From Lepisosteus oculatus (taxonomy: Eukaryota; Chordata; Actinopteri; Semionotiformes; Lepisosteidae), in assembly GCF_040954835.1 (NCBI RefSeq), contig NC_090706.1:29583148-29647147 (forward strand): DNA of 64,000 nucleotides, written 5' to 3'. Positions 44,072 to 55,285 of the stretch are shown here, piece by piece; positions within the stretch are counted from its first letter, which is position 1, and each line of letters starts with the position of its first letter. The notes under the pieces were generated by a model. That model was not told the DNA's origin and made no database searches. It saw only the letters and a list, made by a program, of their open reading frames with translations. Position numbers and translations under genes: made by a program.

Positions 44072-44077
44072 AATAAA
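44072..44077 (+). promoter_or_regulatory. NHP2 polyadenylation signal (AATAAA)
   Basis: AATAAA in CACAATAAAGATCC, about 610 bp after the NHP2 stop. The intervening sequence (43464-44071) is unique-looking and is probably the 3' UTR. Confidence 0.65.
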
Positions 44078-44303
44078 GATCCAGTGTTTAGTCTTTGTAC
44101 TGTTGTTGAAGACCTGGTGTTAATATTGACTCTGCTGCTGAAGCCGTAACCAGTGTTAGGGTATAAAGTTAAAAGTAAGGTCTCTTGCAACATTGGAACA
44201 AGTAATAGATTTATTCCATGCTGAAAAGAGAAGAAAGAAAACACGACGTTTCGGCTGTGGAGCCTTCTTTGTGTGTGAGACAGACAGGGCAGTCAGCAAA
44301 GAT

Positions 44304-44398
44304 AATATCTATGTGGGTTGCCACATAGATATTTATCACATATCTATGTGATTCCCACATAGTTACAGGGTGATATCGCCAGCAGCCATATCACCCTG
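44304..44398. other. Two adjacent perfect hairpins at the SINE/Penelope junction
   Basis: Stem 44304-44316 with 44321-44333 (13 bp, 4-nt loop) around GTTG, and stem 44366-44376 with 44388-44398 (11 bp). The right arm of the second is 5S-like SINE head. Confidence 0.7.
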
Positions 44399-44934
44399 CA
44401 ACTCACAACTGGCAGCCCACTGAAGCTCAGCAGGTGTGAGCCTGGTCAGTACCTGGATGGGAGACCTGGCGAAAACTAAGGTTGCTGCTGGAAGAGGTGT
44501 TAGTGGGGCCAGCAGGGGGTGCTCAGCCTGCAGTCTGTGTGGGTCCTAATGCCCCAGTATAGTGACGGGGACACTACTGTAAACAGGCGTCTTCCTTCGG
44601 ATGAGACGTAAAACCGAGGTCCTGACTATGGATATTAAAAATCCCAGGGTACTTCTCGAAAAGAGTAGGGGTGTAACCCCAGTGTCCTGGCCAAATTTCC
44701 CATTGGCCCTTACCAATCATGGCCTAATAATCCCCATCTCTGAACTGGACTGAACTTCGTCACTTTGTTCTCCTCCCCACTGAGAGCTGGTGTGTGGGGA
44801 GCGTTCTGGTGCACTATGGCTGCCGTCGCATCATCCAGGTGGGGCTGCACACTGGTGGTGGTGGAGGGGAGACCCCATTACCTGTAAAGCGCTTTGAGTG
44901 GAGTGTCCAGAAAAGCGCTATATAAGTGTAAACA

Positions 44935-44967
<33 letters not shown>

Positions 44968-44969
44968 AT
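44378..44969 (+). mobile_element. 5S-rRNA-derived SINE (SINE3 type), copy 1
   Basis: The head GCCAGCAGCCATATCACCCT through CTGGTCAGTACCTGGATGGG, AGAC copies 5S rRNA, including its internal Pol III control region. A long body follows (GATGAGACGTAAAACCGAGG; GGTGTAACCCC; CCAGGTGGGGCTGCACACTG). The 3' end is LINE-type: AAAGCGCTTTGAGTGGAGTG and AAAAGCGCTATATAAGTGTA, then an (ATT)n tail. It is inserted in the Penelope remnant. Confidence 0.88.
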
Positions 44970-45429
44970 AGATCTGGGGAAAACACAAGCCAGGAGAGCG
45001 GAGGCGGGAGCAGGGGGAGGCAGAGTGGCCAGTCAGGTGGTGTGAGGCCGAGAGGGGTGAGGAGAGGGGTGAAACTAAACCTACAGATGAACAGAGAGGA
45101 TTGGAAGAAAACAATCTGTCGTTGAGAGAAGGGGGAAGTGTGAGCCAGGTTTCAGGATCATTTTCGTTTCTGATGTCTTTCTGCTATGGGAGTTAAACCC
45201 TACTTTGAGAACGGAGATGGAGAGATCAGTGTGATCATGGCCGTCTGAGGTGAAATGAGAAACTATGGGCTTGGAGAGATCTTTAGTCTTCGTGGCCCTA
45301 ACACGTCCTCTGAAGCGGTCTCCGAGTCTCCTTCCTGTTTCCCCAGTGTGGACGGCTGGGCATTTACTGCAGGAGATACAGTAAACGAGGTTGCTGGAGG
45401 TACAAGATGTCATCCGAGTGATCAGGAAT

Positions 45430-46050
45430 GGTCCTGAGGTGGAACTGCACCACCCGGGCCCAAGAAAGTTCTGGGAAAAAAATCCAGCACTGAGCTTAAA
45501 TATTGTCTAAGTAGTTTGTGAATGCTAACCCTGACCCTACCTCGGGTGTCAACTGAGCATTTCTGCGATCTATGGATTTTGACTTGTTCCCCAAACCTAA
45601 AGGTAAGAGTGGGAAACAATCAAGACCGTTGATCAAAGCTCTTCAGTTTGCTTGGTGACAATGTTTAACCTGAACGACTCAGTTTCGGGATACAACTACT
45701 GTGCAGTGCCCAGTGCCCAGGCCCCAGTGAGCTTCTGAAAAACAAAATGTGAAAATGAGTGTGGTGTTATTTATGTACTTGCTGGTGATACAGTGAGCCC
45801 TGTTGCAGGGGAAAATGCAGCCTACGCATGCTGACGCTGCTACCTACCTGAACTACTCTTGCAACATTTATGCTTTTTCCACTAGCACACAAGGATCTTG
45901 AATGTCAAATTGCACTTGTTTTTAAGAAAAAACACTCGTGTTTTGTCCCTTTCCTCTTCTAATCCATTATTAGTCAGAAATCCAGTTTTATTCATGATCA
46001 TTCTAAGGGTCTCATCCAGCTGTTTCTTAGAATCTCTTCAGGGTATTTGC
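45430..46050. other. Unassigned spacer after the Penelope remnant
   Basis: No credible exon. It may include further decayed Penelope sequence, but I cannot show it. Confidence 0.35.
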
Positions 46051-46054
46051 CTTA

Positions 46055-46425
46055 ATAACATGGTTGGGCATCTTGTTCCACACTCCCACCACTCTCTGTG
46101 TAAAGAAGAGCCTCCTGTTCTGACTGGAGGATCTCATCCAGCTGATTGGTGAGGGAAGCCAGGCTATCAGTTTCAGCATCTTGTTCCACACTCCCACCAC
46201 TCTCTGTGTAAAGAAGAGCCAACTGTTCTGACTGGAGGATCTCATCCAGCTGATTGGTGAAGGAAGCCAGGCTATCACCTTCAACATCTTGTTCCACACT
46301 CCCACCACTCTCTGTGTAAGGAAGAGCCAACTGTTCTGACTGGAGGATCTCATCCAGCTGATTGGTGAGGGGAGCCAGGCTATCAGCTTCAACGTCTTGT
46401 TCCACACTCCCACCATCCATTAAGG
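46055..46425 (-). repeat. Tandem copies of the dispersed 108-bp family
   Basis: About 3.3 units; TGTTCCACACTCCCACCA recurs at 46074, 46182, 46290 and 46399 (period 108-109). Each has CTGACTGGAGGATCTCATCC and CAGCTGATTGGTGAGGGAAG. It is the reverse complement of the + oriented copy at 23,995. Confidence 0.88.
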
Positions 46426-46429
46426 CAGG

Positions 46430-48180
46430 TAAATTCGGTAAAACCTCGGTTGATGCCCAGTTTAACCAGCTACATGCAGTTGAGTAACATGTTTCTGTAA
46501 AATTGACAACACGACGCATTAGTTTAGCAGGCTCTTTAATGCAGCCTCGGAGAAGCAACTTGCCCAATGGTACAAGATGCTTCAGCCTGGGGTTCGAGCC
46601 TGGGACCCTCTGGACCACAGGCTCGAGCACTGACCCCTGGTGCAGTCTGCTGGTCTACTCCACAGTCCCATACCGTAGCCTGCAGAGAGCTGGACACTGG
46701 GGTCACTGCGTGAGCAGGACTGTTCTGGCTTGAGAAACCGGCACAGGACAGCTGGATCGGTGGAAACCGCTAACGGCAAATGAAGAGAGGAGACGTGGGG
46801 TCTCAATGTACACTAAGGGCTTCTGAAAAATGAGCTGCACTGCGGGAGCCTCCCGTGAGCATTCCTGGTCACTCGGCAGCAGGTGGTGCAGTTCCACTTT
46901 TCTACCACTGGGTGGCAGTGGCGTCCCACCGGCGAGCAAGCACCGCCTGTTTGCGACCACCGGCCATGTCCGTCCACAAGAGGGCGCTGTTCTTCCGAAT
47001 TCCCCTGAAAAAGGTTTGATTTTTTTTTTTTAAAAAAAGCAGACGCCTTTTCTCAACATCTTGCCTGCACTCTCCTTATATCACTCTGTGGCTCTGCTTT
47101 TCTGTCTCCTTGGCTCTGCCTGTGCCCAGGCTCCTGTATTTAGTGAAGAAACACCCAGTGTTAGCTGTTGAAACTGATAAACAGTTGGTACCACTGACAC
47201 TGCCAGCATCCAGCTGGCCTCTGTGTCCCATTCCGCACAGCTCTCCTCATCCACACCAAGGCCAGGGCTGGGAAAATTGTTTATTCGATGTTGACATCTC
47301 AAATATTTTATGGTCAAATAGGATTTTTTCTTGTTTGTTGTGTTTTTCCCTCAATCTTGTATATAAGCCCGAGAGAGAGTGGGCTCTGCAGCACAGATCT
47401 GCTCAGGAAAGGGAGAGCAGGGACTGGAGTCGGACTGGAGGGTCTGCTGGGATTCCCTTTCGGAAGACCCTGGAGTCTGGCGTGGCTGGAAAACTGGGGA
47501 TTCTCCTCCCCTCGGGAATCTGGGCGTCCACCAGGGATTCGATCCGGGACCGCCTCCTGTGCGGTGTTCCCCTGAACTGGGACCGCCTGGGGAGAGTTCA
47601 GAGGTCATGCCCTGCTGTCTCCATGGGCCTGTGGACTCCGACAGGACAGGACTGCAGCCAGCTCGTTCCAGAAATCTGGAAATCACATGGACAGTTTGTT
47701 CAGGTATTCTTCATTCCTGGCTCTTCCTGTGACCTTCTGGACTCACACAGCAGGGTTGAGGTCACACAGCAGGGTTGAGGAGGAGCCGGATCTTTCCAGG
47801 CCTGAGGTGGGATTCGGGACAGTTTTCTGGGATGTTCACTCATCCTGGTCCCCAGCAGCGGAGGGATTCTCTGGGTACTTGTGGGTGGGCAGTGACCGAC
47901 AGAGGGGTTTCAGATCATGGGGTGACAAGTGGTGTTTGTTGTGTCTCCCCCTCCTGTGTGTGTGTGTTTGTGCAAGAGACCCCCCCCCCAGGGCTCCCCA
48001 GAAACCCCCTCCTCATTGAGAGGTGCTGGTTTTATACAGAGATGACAGGCCTGCCAGCCTGCACTGGGAGAGTTTGACCGTCCAGCCAGGGGACCCTCCA
48101 GAACTGCGCTGCTCCAGATCGCAGAGAGGCGGAGACTGGTGAGTATCTGACCAGGGTGAGAGACAGCAAAGAGCAACAGA
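46430..48180. other. Low-information region with a TATA-like element
   Basis: A TATATAAG at 47360-47367 is followed by a long GC-rich stretch, and a consensus donor CTG|GTGAGTAT occurs at 48139. No recognisable protein is encoded. It could be a non-coding or 5' exon of an unseen downstream gene, or chance. Confidence 0.3.
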
Positions 48181-48184
48181 CCTG

Positions 48185-48735
48185 ACAGGCTCAGTGACCA
48201 TAGAAACTGGACACAGACAGACGTGACTGTCCAGAGAGGACAGGCTCAGTGACCACAGCCTGGACATAGAAACTGGACACAGACAGACCTGACTGTCCAG
48301 AGAGGACAGGCTCAGTGACCACAGCCTGGACATAGAAACTGGACTCAGACAGACCTGACTGTCCAGAGAGGACAGGCTCAGTGACCACAGCCTGGCCATA
48401 GAAACTGGACACAGACAGACCTGGCTGTCCAGAGAGGACAGGCTCAGTGACAACAGCCTGGCCATAGAAACTGGACACAGACAGACCTGACTGTCCAGAG
48501 AGGACAGGCTCAGTGACCACAGCCTGGACATAGAAACTGGACTCAGACAGACCTGACTGTCCAGAGAGGACAGGCTCAGTGACCACAGCCTGGCCATAGA
48601 AACTGGACACAGACAGACCTGACTGTCCAGAGGGGACAGGCTCAATGACCACAGCCTGGCCATTGAAACTGGACTCAGACAGACCTGACTGTCCAGAGAG
48701 GACAGGCTCAGTGACCACAGCCTGCCCATAGAAAC
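48185..48735. repeat. 61-bp minisatellite, LINE-associated
   Basis: Nine units of GAGGACAGGCTCAGTGACCA, CAGCCTGGCCATAGAAACTG and GACACAGACAGACCTGACTG. The same unit occurs at 10,050-10,195, 59,800-59,995 and 63,715-63,765. Confidence 0.96.
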
Positions 48736-48880
48736 GGAGACAGAGATGCACTTTCTGCTGCTCTGTGAGAAACTCTGGGATCAGCCAAACATTCTTCCCT
48801 AAAATAACAAATCGAATCCCAGAATTCCCACTCCTGCCAGAATCAGAACAGGTCCCGGTCCTACTGGGAGAGGGAGAGGA
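48736..48880 (+). mobile_element. LINE fragment (ORF2 C-terminus and 3' UTR start)
   Basis: GAGACAGAGATGCACTTTCT encodes ETEMHFLL, followed by CCAGAATTCCCACTCCTGCC. Both are shared with the minus-strand LINE at 51,890-52,320. It follows directly on the 61-bp array. Confidence 0.65.
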
Positions 48881-49289
48881 GAGAGGACGGGAGCTGTGCG
48901 TGCTCTCGGGGGCAGCCTGCCTGTCCCTGACGCGCTCGGTTGCGTGCGTCTGTGTTTACACACAACGCGGCGTGCGGTCAGGGCCGAGCCCAGGGCCGCC
49001 GGTCTGCCTGCATGGCCTGACATCTAAGCTCCGCTCAGTTTACTAAACACAGGCGGGCGAGCCGGGGACGGAGGACGGTGTTGGGTAAACAGCTCGGCGC
49101 GAGCAGCGTGTGTTTGTGTTTTGGGTTGGCGGCCCAGCCTCTACCTGGAACTCGCTCCTCTTTCTCCGAGGAGAAACTGGGAGGAGCAGAACCCACTGGA
49201 GGGCTTGTCTCCGCTGGTGCCAGCCAGAACGACACAGGGCCTCCTCTCCCCTGTCTCCGGAGGTCAAGGGTGCAGGAGAGAACCCAGAT

Positions 49290-49615
49290 CCAACACCAGA
49301 GTCAAAAGGGTTCATGTTTAATACTGGAGTCAGGGCTCTAGTTTAGAGAAAAGGGTTCATGTTTAATACTGGAGTCAGGGCTCTAGTTTAGAGAAAAGGG
49401 GTTCATATTTAATACTGGAGTCAGGGCTCTAGTTAAGAGAAAAGGGTTCATATTTAATAGTGGAGTCAGGAATCTAGTTTAGAGAAAAGGGTTCATATTT
49501 AATAGTGGAGTCAGGGCTCTAGTTTAGAGAAAAGGGTTCATATTTAATAGTGGAGTCAGGGCTCTAGTTTAGAGAAAAGGGGTTCATGTTTAATACTGGA
49601 GTCAGGACCATATTT
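49290..49615. repeat. 45-bp minisatellite
   Basis: Seven units of AAAAGGGTTCATATTTAATA followed by CTGGAGTCAGGGCTCTAGTT. Confidence 0.94.
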
Positions 49616-49619
49616 AAGG

Positions 49620-50130
49620 AAAAGGCAAGGCCCGGTCCCTGTGTATCTCTTCCCATCTCAGCTCCTCCTGCAGGAGGGGTCCGAGACAGAGTGGGACCCC
49701 TGGACTAGTTCTGTTGCCTTGCACTGGGGGAAAGCTGTTTTTGGGAGTCTTGGAAGAGGCTCGCTGTAGCTGATCTGGGAGGAGGTGCACTGCCCCCCAG
49801 GTCACCCTGGCCCTGCCTCGGGGTGCGAGTGTCCCCCCTGAGTCCTGTGCTCAGCAGAGGCCCAGCTCAGCCCTCTGGACTAGGGCCCTGGCAGAGCCCG
49901 GCGCGCTGATTACATCTCCGCACAGGGCCTTTAAAGTTAATGACCCTCCCCAGCCAGGGGCCTCCGCTGAGCCAGGCCAGGTTCCAGGCAGCGCAGTTCG
50001 GCGGGAACGGGCCCGGGTCCAGACGCGCCTCCGGCACTAGAACCGCGCTCTCCCAGGCAGATCGGAGCGCCTCTCTCTGCCAGGTACAGCGCTCTCCCTG
50101 TGCTCACAGACCGTGGTCTCACATGTTCTG
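49620..50130. other. Unique-looking spacer
   Basis: Moderately GC-rich. No gene or named repeat seen. Confidence 0.35.
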
Positions 50131-50134
50131 TACT

Positions 50135-50960
50135 GTGCTTCTACCCTGATCTCACTGGGCTGTACTGCACTGTACTGTGTTTTTACTCTGATATCACTGG
50201 GCTGTACTGCACTGTACTGTGTTTTTACTCTGATCTCACTGGGCTTTACTGCACTGTACTGTGTTTTTACTCTGATCTCACTGGGCTTTACTGCACTGTA
50301 CTGTGCTTCTACCCTGATCTCACTGTATTTTACTGCACGGTACTGTGCTTCTACCCTGATCTCACTGGGCTGTACTGCACTGTACTGTGCTTCTACCCTG
50401 ATCACACTGGGCTGTACTGCACTGTACTGTGCTTCTACCCTGATCTCACTGGGCTGTACTGCACTGTACTGTGTTTTTACTCTGATATCACTGGGCTGTA
50501 CTGCACTGTACTGTGTTTTTACTCTGATCTCACTGGGCTTTACTGCACTGTACTGTGCTTCTACCCTGATCTCACTGTATTTTACTGCACTGTACTGTGC
50601 TTCTACCCTGATCTCACTGGGCTGTACTGCACAGTACTGTGTTTTTACTCTGATATCACTGGGCTGTACTGCACTGTACTGTGTTTTTACTCTGATCTCA
50701 CTGGGCTTTACTGCACTGTACTGTGCTTCTACCCTGATCTCACTGTATTTTACTGGACGGTACTGTGATTCTACCCTGATCTCACTGGGCTTTACTGCAC
50801 TGTACTGTGCTTCTACCCTGATCTCACTGGGCTGTACTGCACTGTACTGTGTTTTTACTCTGATATCACTGGGCTGTACTGCACTGTACTGTGTTTTTAC
50901 TCTGATCTCACTGGGCTTTACTGTGTTGTACTGTGCTTTTACCCTGATCTCACCTCGATC
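50135..50960. repeat. 42-bp minisatellite, array 1
   Basis: About 19 units of CTGATCTCACTGGGCTGTAC followed by TGCACTGTACTGTGTTTTTA. The same unit recurs at 61,655-62,285. Confidence 0.95.
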
Positions 50961-51192
50961 TCACTGGACAGTCCGTCAGCCTGTCCGTCTGCTCATCCAG
51001 TGCCAGCAGGCTGCCCTCCCTGTGACACTCCAGCAGGACAGAGCAGAGCAGCGTGGAGATGCCTGTGGGGTGTGCAGTGGTGTAGAGATCTGAGAGATGG
51101 CAGGAATCCCCAGATGTTAATGTACCCAGAGCAGCAAAGACTGTGGAGAGCGTGATAATCGACACAGCAATAATACCAATCCACTCCTCCAT
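50950..51192 (-). other. Small open frame with one predicted membrane segment
   Basis: An ATG at 51192 (minus) opens 80 codons starting MEEWIGIIAVSIITLSTVFA, a convincing single hydrophobic helix, followed by a polar, Cys-containing tail. It is not periodic and lies mostly outside the neighbouring array. I do not recognise a family. It could be a small membrane protein, an exon, or repeat-derived. Confidence 0.25.
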
Positions 51193-51199
51193 CTTCTGT

Positions 51200-51880
51200 C
51201 CACTCTGTCCAGTAAAGGGTCGCGTGGGAGCCGGAGTCAGTCCCAGCAAGCAACGGCCACAAAGCAGGATCCAGGCTGGACGGGACAGCAGTCCACCATT
51301 ACAATAATAATAATTCTTACAATAATAATACTTAACAGGAGGATGTGCTCCAGATCAGAGAATAGAATATTTAGTGCTCTCCAGGAGTGAGAGCCTCAGC
51401 CCAGGGAGCAGGAGAGCGGAGATCACCTCACACCACAGCTTGGAGCTCCCTGAGGGACCCCGTTACCCTGGGTGTCCTGGGCGGCGCTGAGGGGCAGCGT
51501 GGAGAGGCAGGCTGGCACGCGGGCCCCGCCCCACCCTGTCCGGGAACCCCAGAGCAGAGCAGGGGGTGTCTGCCAGGCCGGGGGGCACACGGCCCTGACT
51601 GTGTCACCGAATAAAGGAGAAACCTTCCTGGAGCTCCGCGTTCATTCTTGAGTCCTGTGTGTGTGTGTGTGTGTTTGAGAGGTGCTGGTGGATTGATCCC
51701 CAGTGGGCATCGTGTCTCAGGCCCTGGCGCCGCGTCAGGACGCCCCGCTTGTTACCACACCTCGGCGGATTCCGGGCCCGCGGACAGGCCGTGCAGGGCT
51801 GTTCCCTAAGGCTCAGAGCCCCCCTCCGCTGCACCGCTGGACGGGTCTGGGAGCTACGCGCTGTGAGCTACAGTGTGGAC
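51200..51880. other. Spacer with an isolated AATAAA
   Basis: A GC-rich stretch from 51,390 to 51,600 ends in AATAAA at about 51,610, as a transcript end would. No coding frame is convincing. Confidence 0.3.
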
Positions 51881-51889
51881 CAAGCAGAT

Positions 51890-52320
51890 TCAATGAACAC
51901 ATCTCCAGACACTGACAGTACAGCCACCTGCCTCCCCTCTCGCCACTCAAAGTCACACTCACCTTCTAAGAGTTTTAAAGCAAATAGAATCAACACAAAG
52001 TCTACAGACATTTACAGCTCCGACATGATACAACATTTACATACAGCACATAGAGCAGTACTGGGAGACAGGCTCACTGTCTGTCCTCAGGCTGTGACAG
52101 GAGATCACACGCTGGGCTGCAGCTCTCTTGAGTTTCCTCTCCCAGTAGGAACAGAAGCTGATTCTGGCAGGAGTGGGAATTCTGGGATTAGATTTCCCAG
52201 ATCCCAGATTCCCAGATTAGATGGGTTATTTCAGGGAGGAATGTTTGTGTCATTCCAGAGTATTTCTCACAGTGCAGCAGAAAGTGCATCTCTGTCTCTT
52301 CTTCTCTCTGCTGGCAGCGT
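51890..52320 (-). mobile_element. LINE fragment, ORF2 C-terminus and 3' UTR
   Basis: The minus-strand frame ends CQQREEETEMHFLLHCEKYS and FLPEITHLIW, the Cys/His C-terminal signature typical of fish LINE ORF2 proteins. The 3' UTR follows, with GGAGAGGAAACTCAAGAGAG and CAGCCCAGCGTGTGATCTCC. It is truncated upstream by a CT/GA repeat. I do not assign a clade. Confidence 0.7.
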
Positions 52321-52424
52321 GTGTGTCCCTGTGTGTGTGTCCCTGTGTGTGTGTGTGTCCCAGGGGGTGAGGTAGTGGTGCTTGGCTTGTGCTTTGATTT
52401 GGTTGACTTTGCCTTTCTCCCCTC

Positions 52425-52835
52425 TCTCTCTCGTCTATTCTCTGTCTCCTCTCTCCTCTCCCCCCTCCCCCTCTCTCTCCTCTCTCTCCTCTCTCTCTCC
52501 TCTCTTTCTCCTCTGTCTATCTCCTCTCTCCCCTCTCTCCTCCCTCTCCTCACTCCTCTCTCCCCTCTCTCTCTCGTCTCTTTCTCCTCTTTCTCCTCTG
52601 TCTCTCTCCTCTCTCCTCTCTCCTCTCTCTCCTCTCTCTCTCCTCTCTTTCTCCTCTGTCTATCTCCTCTCTCCCCTCTCTCCTCTCTCTCCTCACTCCT
52701 CTCTCCCCTCTCTCTCTCGTCTCTTTCTCCTCTTTCTCCTCTGTCTCTCTCCTCTCTCCCCTCTCTCCTCTCTCCTCTCTCTCCTCTCTCCCTCGTCTCT
52801 TTCTCCTCTGTCTCTCTCCTCTCTCCTCTCTCTCT
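52425..52835. repeat. CT-rich low-complexity repeat
   Basis: TCTCCTCTCTCCCCTCTCTC-type pyrimidine repeat with two near-identical blocks about 160 bp apart. Confidence 0.93.
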
Positions 52836-53289
52836 GAAGGTTTCCTCCTGCTGCTGAGGAGCTCCAGACTGCAGGCTGCAGGCCCCGAGCTGGCGTGCCG
52901 TGTGCTTCAGATGGAGGTGATAAAGCTGTTGATATTCACAACAGAGGGCCAGGTGGGGGGGGGCAGGTGATGGGGTTCTGGGGGGTGGCACACCTCTCGC
53001 TGTGTTTTGGGCTGGCGCGGATCGCCGCTGTGTTTACCCTGTCAACAGCGGCCTGCCGCCTCACGCCCCGGGCACACTCCACCTGCAGTCCCGTTATTCC
53101 CGAGCCATTCCCGAGTCCCAAGAGGGCAGGGCACCCACGCCTGGGGTTGACTCACCGGGGCGGGTGACCAGGCCGTCTGACCCAGGCTGAGAGGGGGCAC
53201 CCCCACCCCAACTAAACTAAATGAGCTGCAGGGACAGCTCCACAGCTGCAGGCGTTCAGAGCATTGTGGGTAACCGGAGGGGCGGCTGT

Positions 53290-54330
53290 CCTGAGACCAC
53301 ACTGTCACTACAACTACTGTCCTGAGACCACACTGTCACTACAACTACTACTGCCACTACAACTACTGTCCTGAGACCACACTGTCACTACAACTACTGT
53401 CCTGAGACCACACTACCACTACAACTACTACTGCCACTACAACTACTGTCCTGAGACCACACTGTCACTACAACTACTACTGCCACTACAACTACTGTCC
53501 TGAGACCACACTGCCACTACAACTACTGTCCTGAGACCACACTGTCACTACAACTACTACTGCCACTACAACTACTGTCCTGAGACCACACTACCACTAC
53601 AACTACTACTGCCACTACAACTACTGTCCTGAGACCACACTGTCACTACAACTACTGTCCTGAGACCACACTGCCACTACAACTACTACTGCCACTACAA
53701 CTACTGTCCTGAGACCACACTGTCACTACAACTACTGTCCTGAGACCACACTACCACTACAACTACTACTGCCACTACAACTACTGTCCTGAGACCACAC
53801 TGCCACTACAACTACTGTCCTGAGACCACACTGTCACTACAACTACTACTGCCACTACAATTACTGTCCTGAGACCACACTGCCACTACAACTACTGTCC
53901 TGAGACCACACTGTCACTACAACTACTACTGCCACTACAATTACTGTCCTGAGACCACACTGCCACTACAACTACTGTCCTGAGACCACACTGTCACTAC
54001 AACTACTACTGCCACTACAACTACTGTCCTGAGACCACACTGTCACTACAACTACTGTCCTGAGACCACACTGTCACTACAACTACTACTGCCACTACAA
54101 CTACTGTCCTGAGACCACACTGCCACTACAACTACTGTCCTGAGACCACACTGCCACTACAACTACTACTGCCACTACAACTACTGTCCTGAGACCACAC
54201 TGCCACTACAACTACTGTCCTGAGACCACACTGCCACTACAACTACTACTGCCACTACAACTACTGTCCTGAGACCACACTGTCACTACAACTACTGTCC
54301 TGAGACCACACTGTCACTACAACTACTACT
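53290..54330. repeat. Composite minisatellite of about 1 kb
   Basis: Alternation of CTGTCCTGAGACCACACTGT, CACTACAACTA and CTACTGCCACTACAACTA subunits, more than 20 cycles. Confidence 0.95.
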
Positions 54331-54597
54331 GCTTCAGGAAGCAGGGGTCTGTCTCCTCTGTCTGTGTCTGTCTGCTCCTGTCTCCTCCTGTCTCTTTCTG
54401 TCTCTCGCCTCTCTGTCTGTGTTTGTCTCCCCGTCTTCTCCTTCTCTCTGTCTCTCTCGGGCTCAGCCTGTCTCTCCTGTCTCTTTCTGTCTTTGGCCTC
54501 TCTGTCTGTCTCTGTCTTCTCCTGTCTCCTCTGTCTCTCCATGTTCCCCGTCTCCCCCTCGCTCTCTCTGTCTCTCTCTTTTCCCCATCTCTCACTC

Positions 54598-55285
54598 TCT
54601 GATATTCTGACTCTGTGACTCTGTGACTCTCTGACTCTCTGACACTCTGACTCTGTGACACTGTGCCTCTCTGACTCTGTGACACTCTGATATTCTGACT
54701 CTGTGACTCTCTGACTCTCTGACTCTCTGACTCTCTGACACTCTGACTCTGTGACACTGTGCCTCTCTGACTCTGTGACACTGATATTCTGACTCTGTGA
54801 CTCTCTGACACTCTGACAATCTGACTCTGTGACTCTGTGACTCTTTGACACTCTGACACTCTGACACTCTGACTGTGTGACACTCTGACACTCTGACTCT
54901 GTGACACTGTGCCTCTCTGACTCTCTGACACTCTGACACTTTGACTCTGTGACACTCTGACACTCTGACTCTGTGACACTGTGCCTCTCTGACTCTCTGA
55001 TACTCTGATATCCAAACTCTCTTACTCCATGACACTCTGACTCTGTGACACTCTGATATTCTGACTCTGTGACACTCTGACACTCTGACACTCTGACTCT
55101 GTGACACTCTGACACTCTGACTGTGTGACACTCTGACTCTGTGACACTGTGCCTCTCTGACTCTCTGATACTCTGATATTCACACTCTCTTACTCCATGA
55201 CACTCTGACTCTGTGACACTCTGATATTCACACTCTCTTACTCCATGACACTCTGACTCTGTGACACTCTGATATTCTGACTCTG
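54598..55285. repeat. Short-period repeat of CTCTGACTCTGTGACA
   Basis: 9-11 bp subunits (CTCTGACTCTGTGACACTCT, TGATATTCTGA) with larger blocks bearing TACTCCATGACACTCTGACT repeated three times. Confidence 0.93.

Larger units (their letters stand above)
44160..45420 (-). mobile_element. Penelope-like element remnant (GIY-YIG end), split by a SINE
   Basis: The minus-strand frame 45413-45081 encodes LVYCISCSKCPAVHTGETGR, RLGDRFRGRVRA and DLSKPIVSHFTSDGHDHTDL, which is the GIY-YIG endonuclease end of Neptune-type Penelope-like retroelements. Further along the minus strand, 44277-44190 reads AAGGCTCCACAGCCGAAACG, TCGTGTTTTCTTTC and CATGGAATAAATC, a terminal sequence I associate with such elements. 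Between the two lies the 5S-SINE (44378-44969). No reverse transcriptase region is visible upstream, so this is a truncated, inactive copy. Confidence 0.75.

Noticed and set aside
44378-44480. 5S rRNA gene
   Set aside because: Only a diverged 5S head is present and it is joined to a SINE body and LINE-type tail.
46560-46640. tRNA-like B box (GGTTCGAGCCT)
   Set aside because: No matching A box or cloverleaf around it.
48013-48751. 238- and 186-codon minus-strand frames
   Set aside because: They read through the 61-bp minisatellite and show only periodic peptide repeats.
52188-52991. 267-codon Arg/Glu-rich minus-strand frame as a gene
   Set aside because: Most of it is the complement of a CT repeat. 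Only the last about 40 codons (LINE ORF2 end) are real coding sequence.
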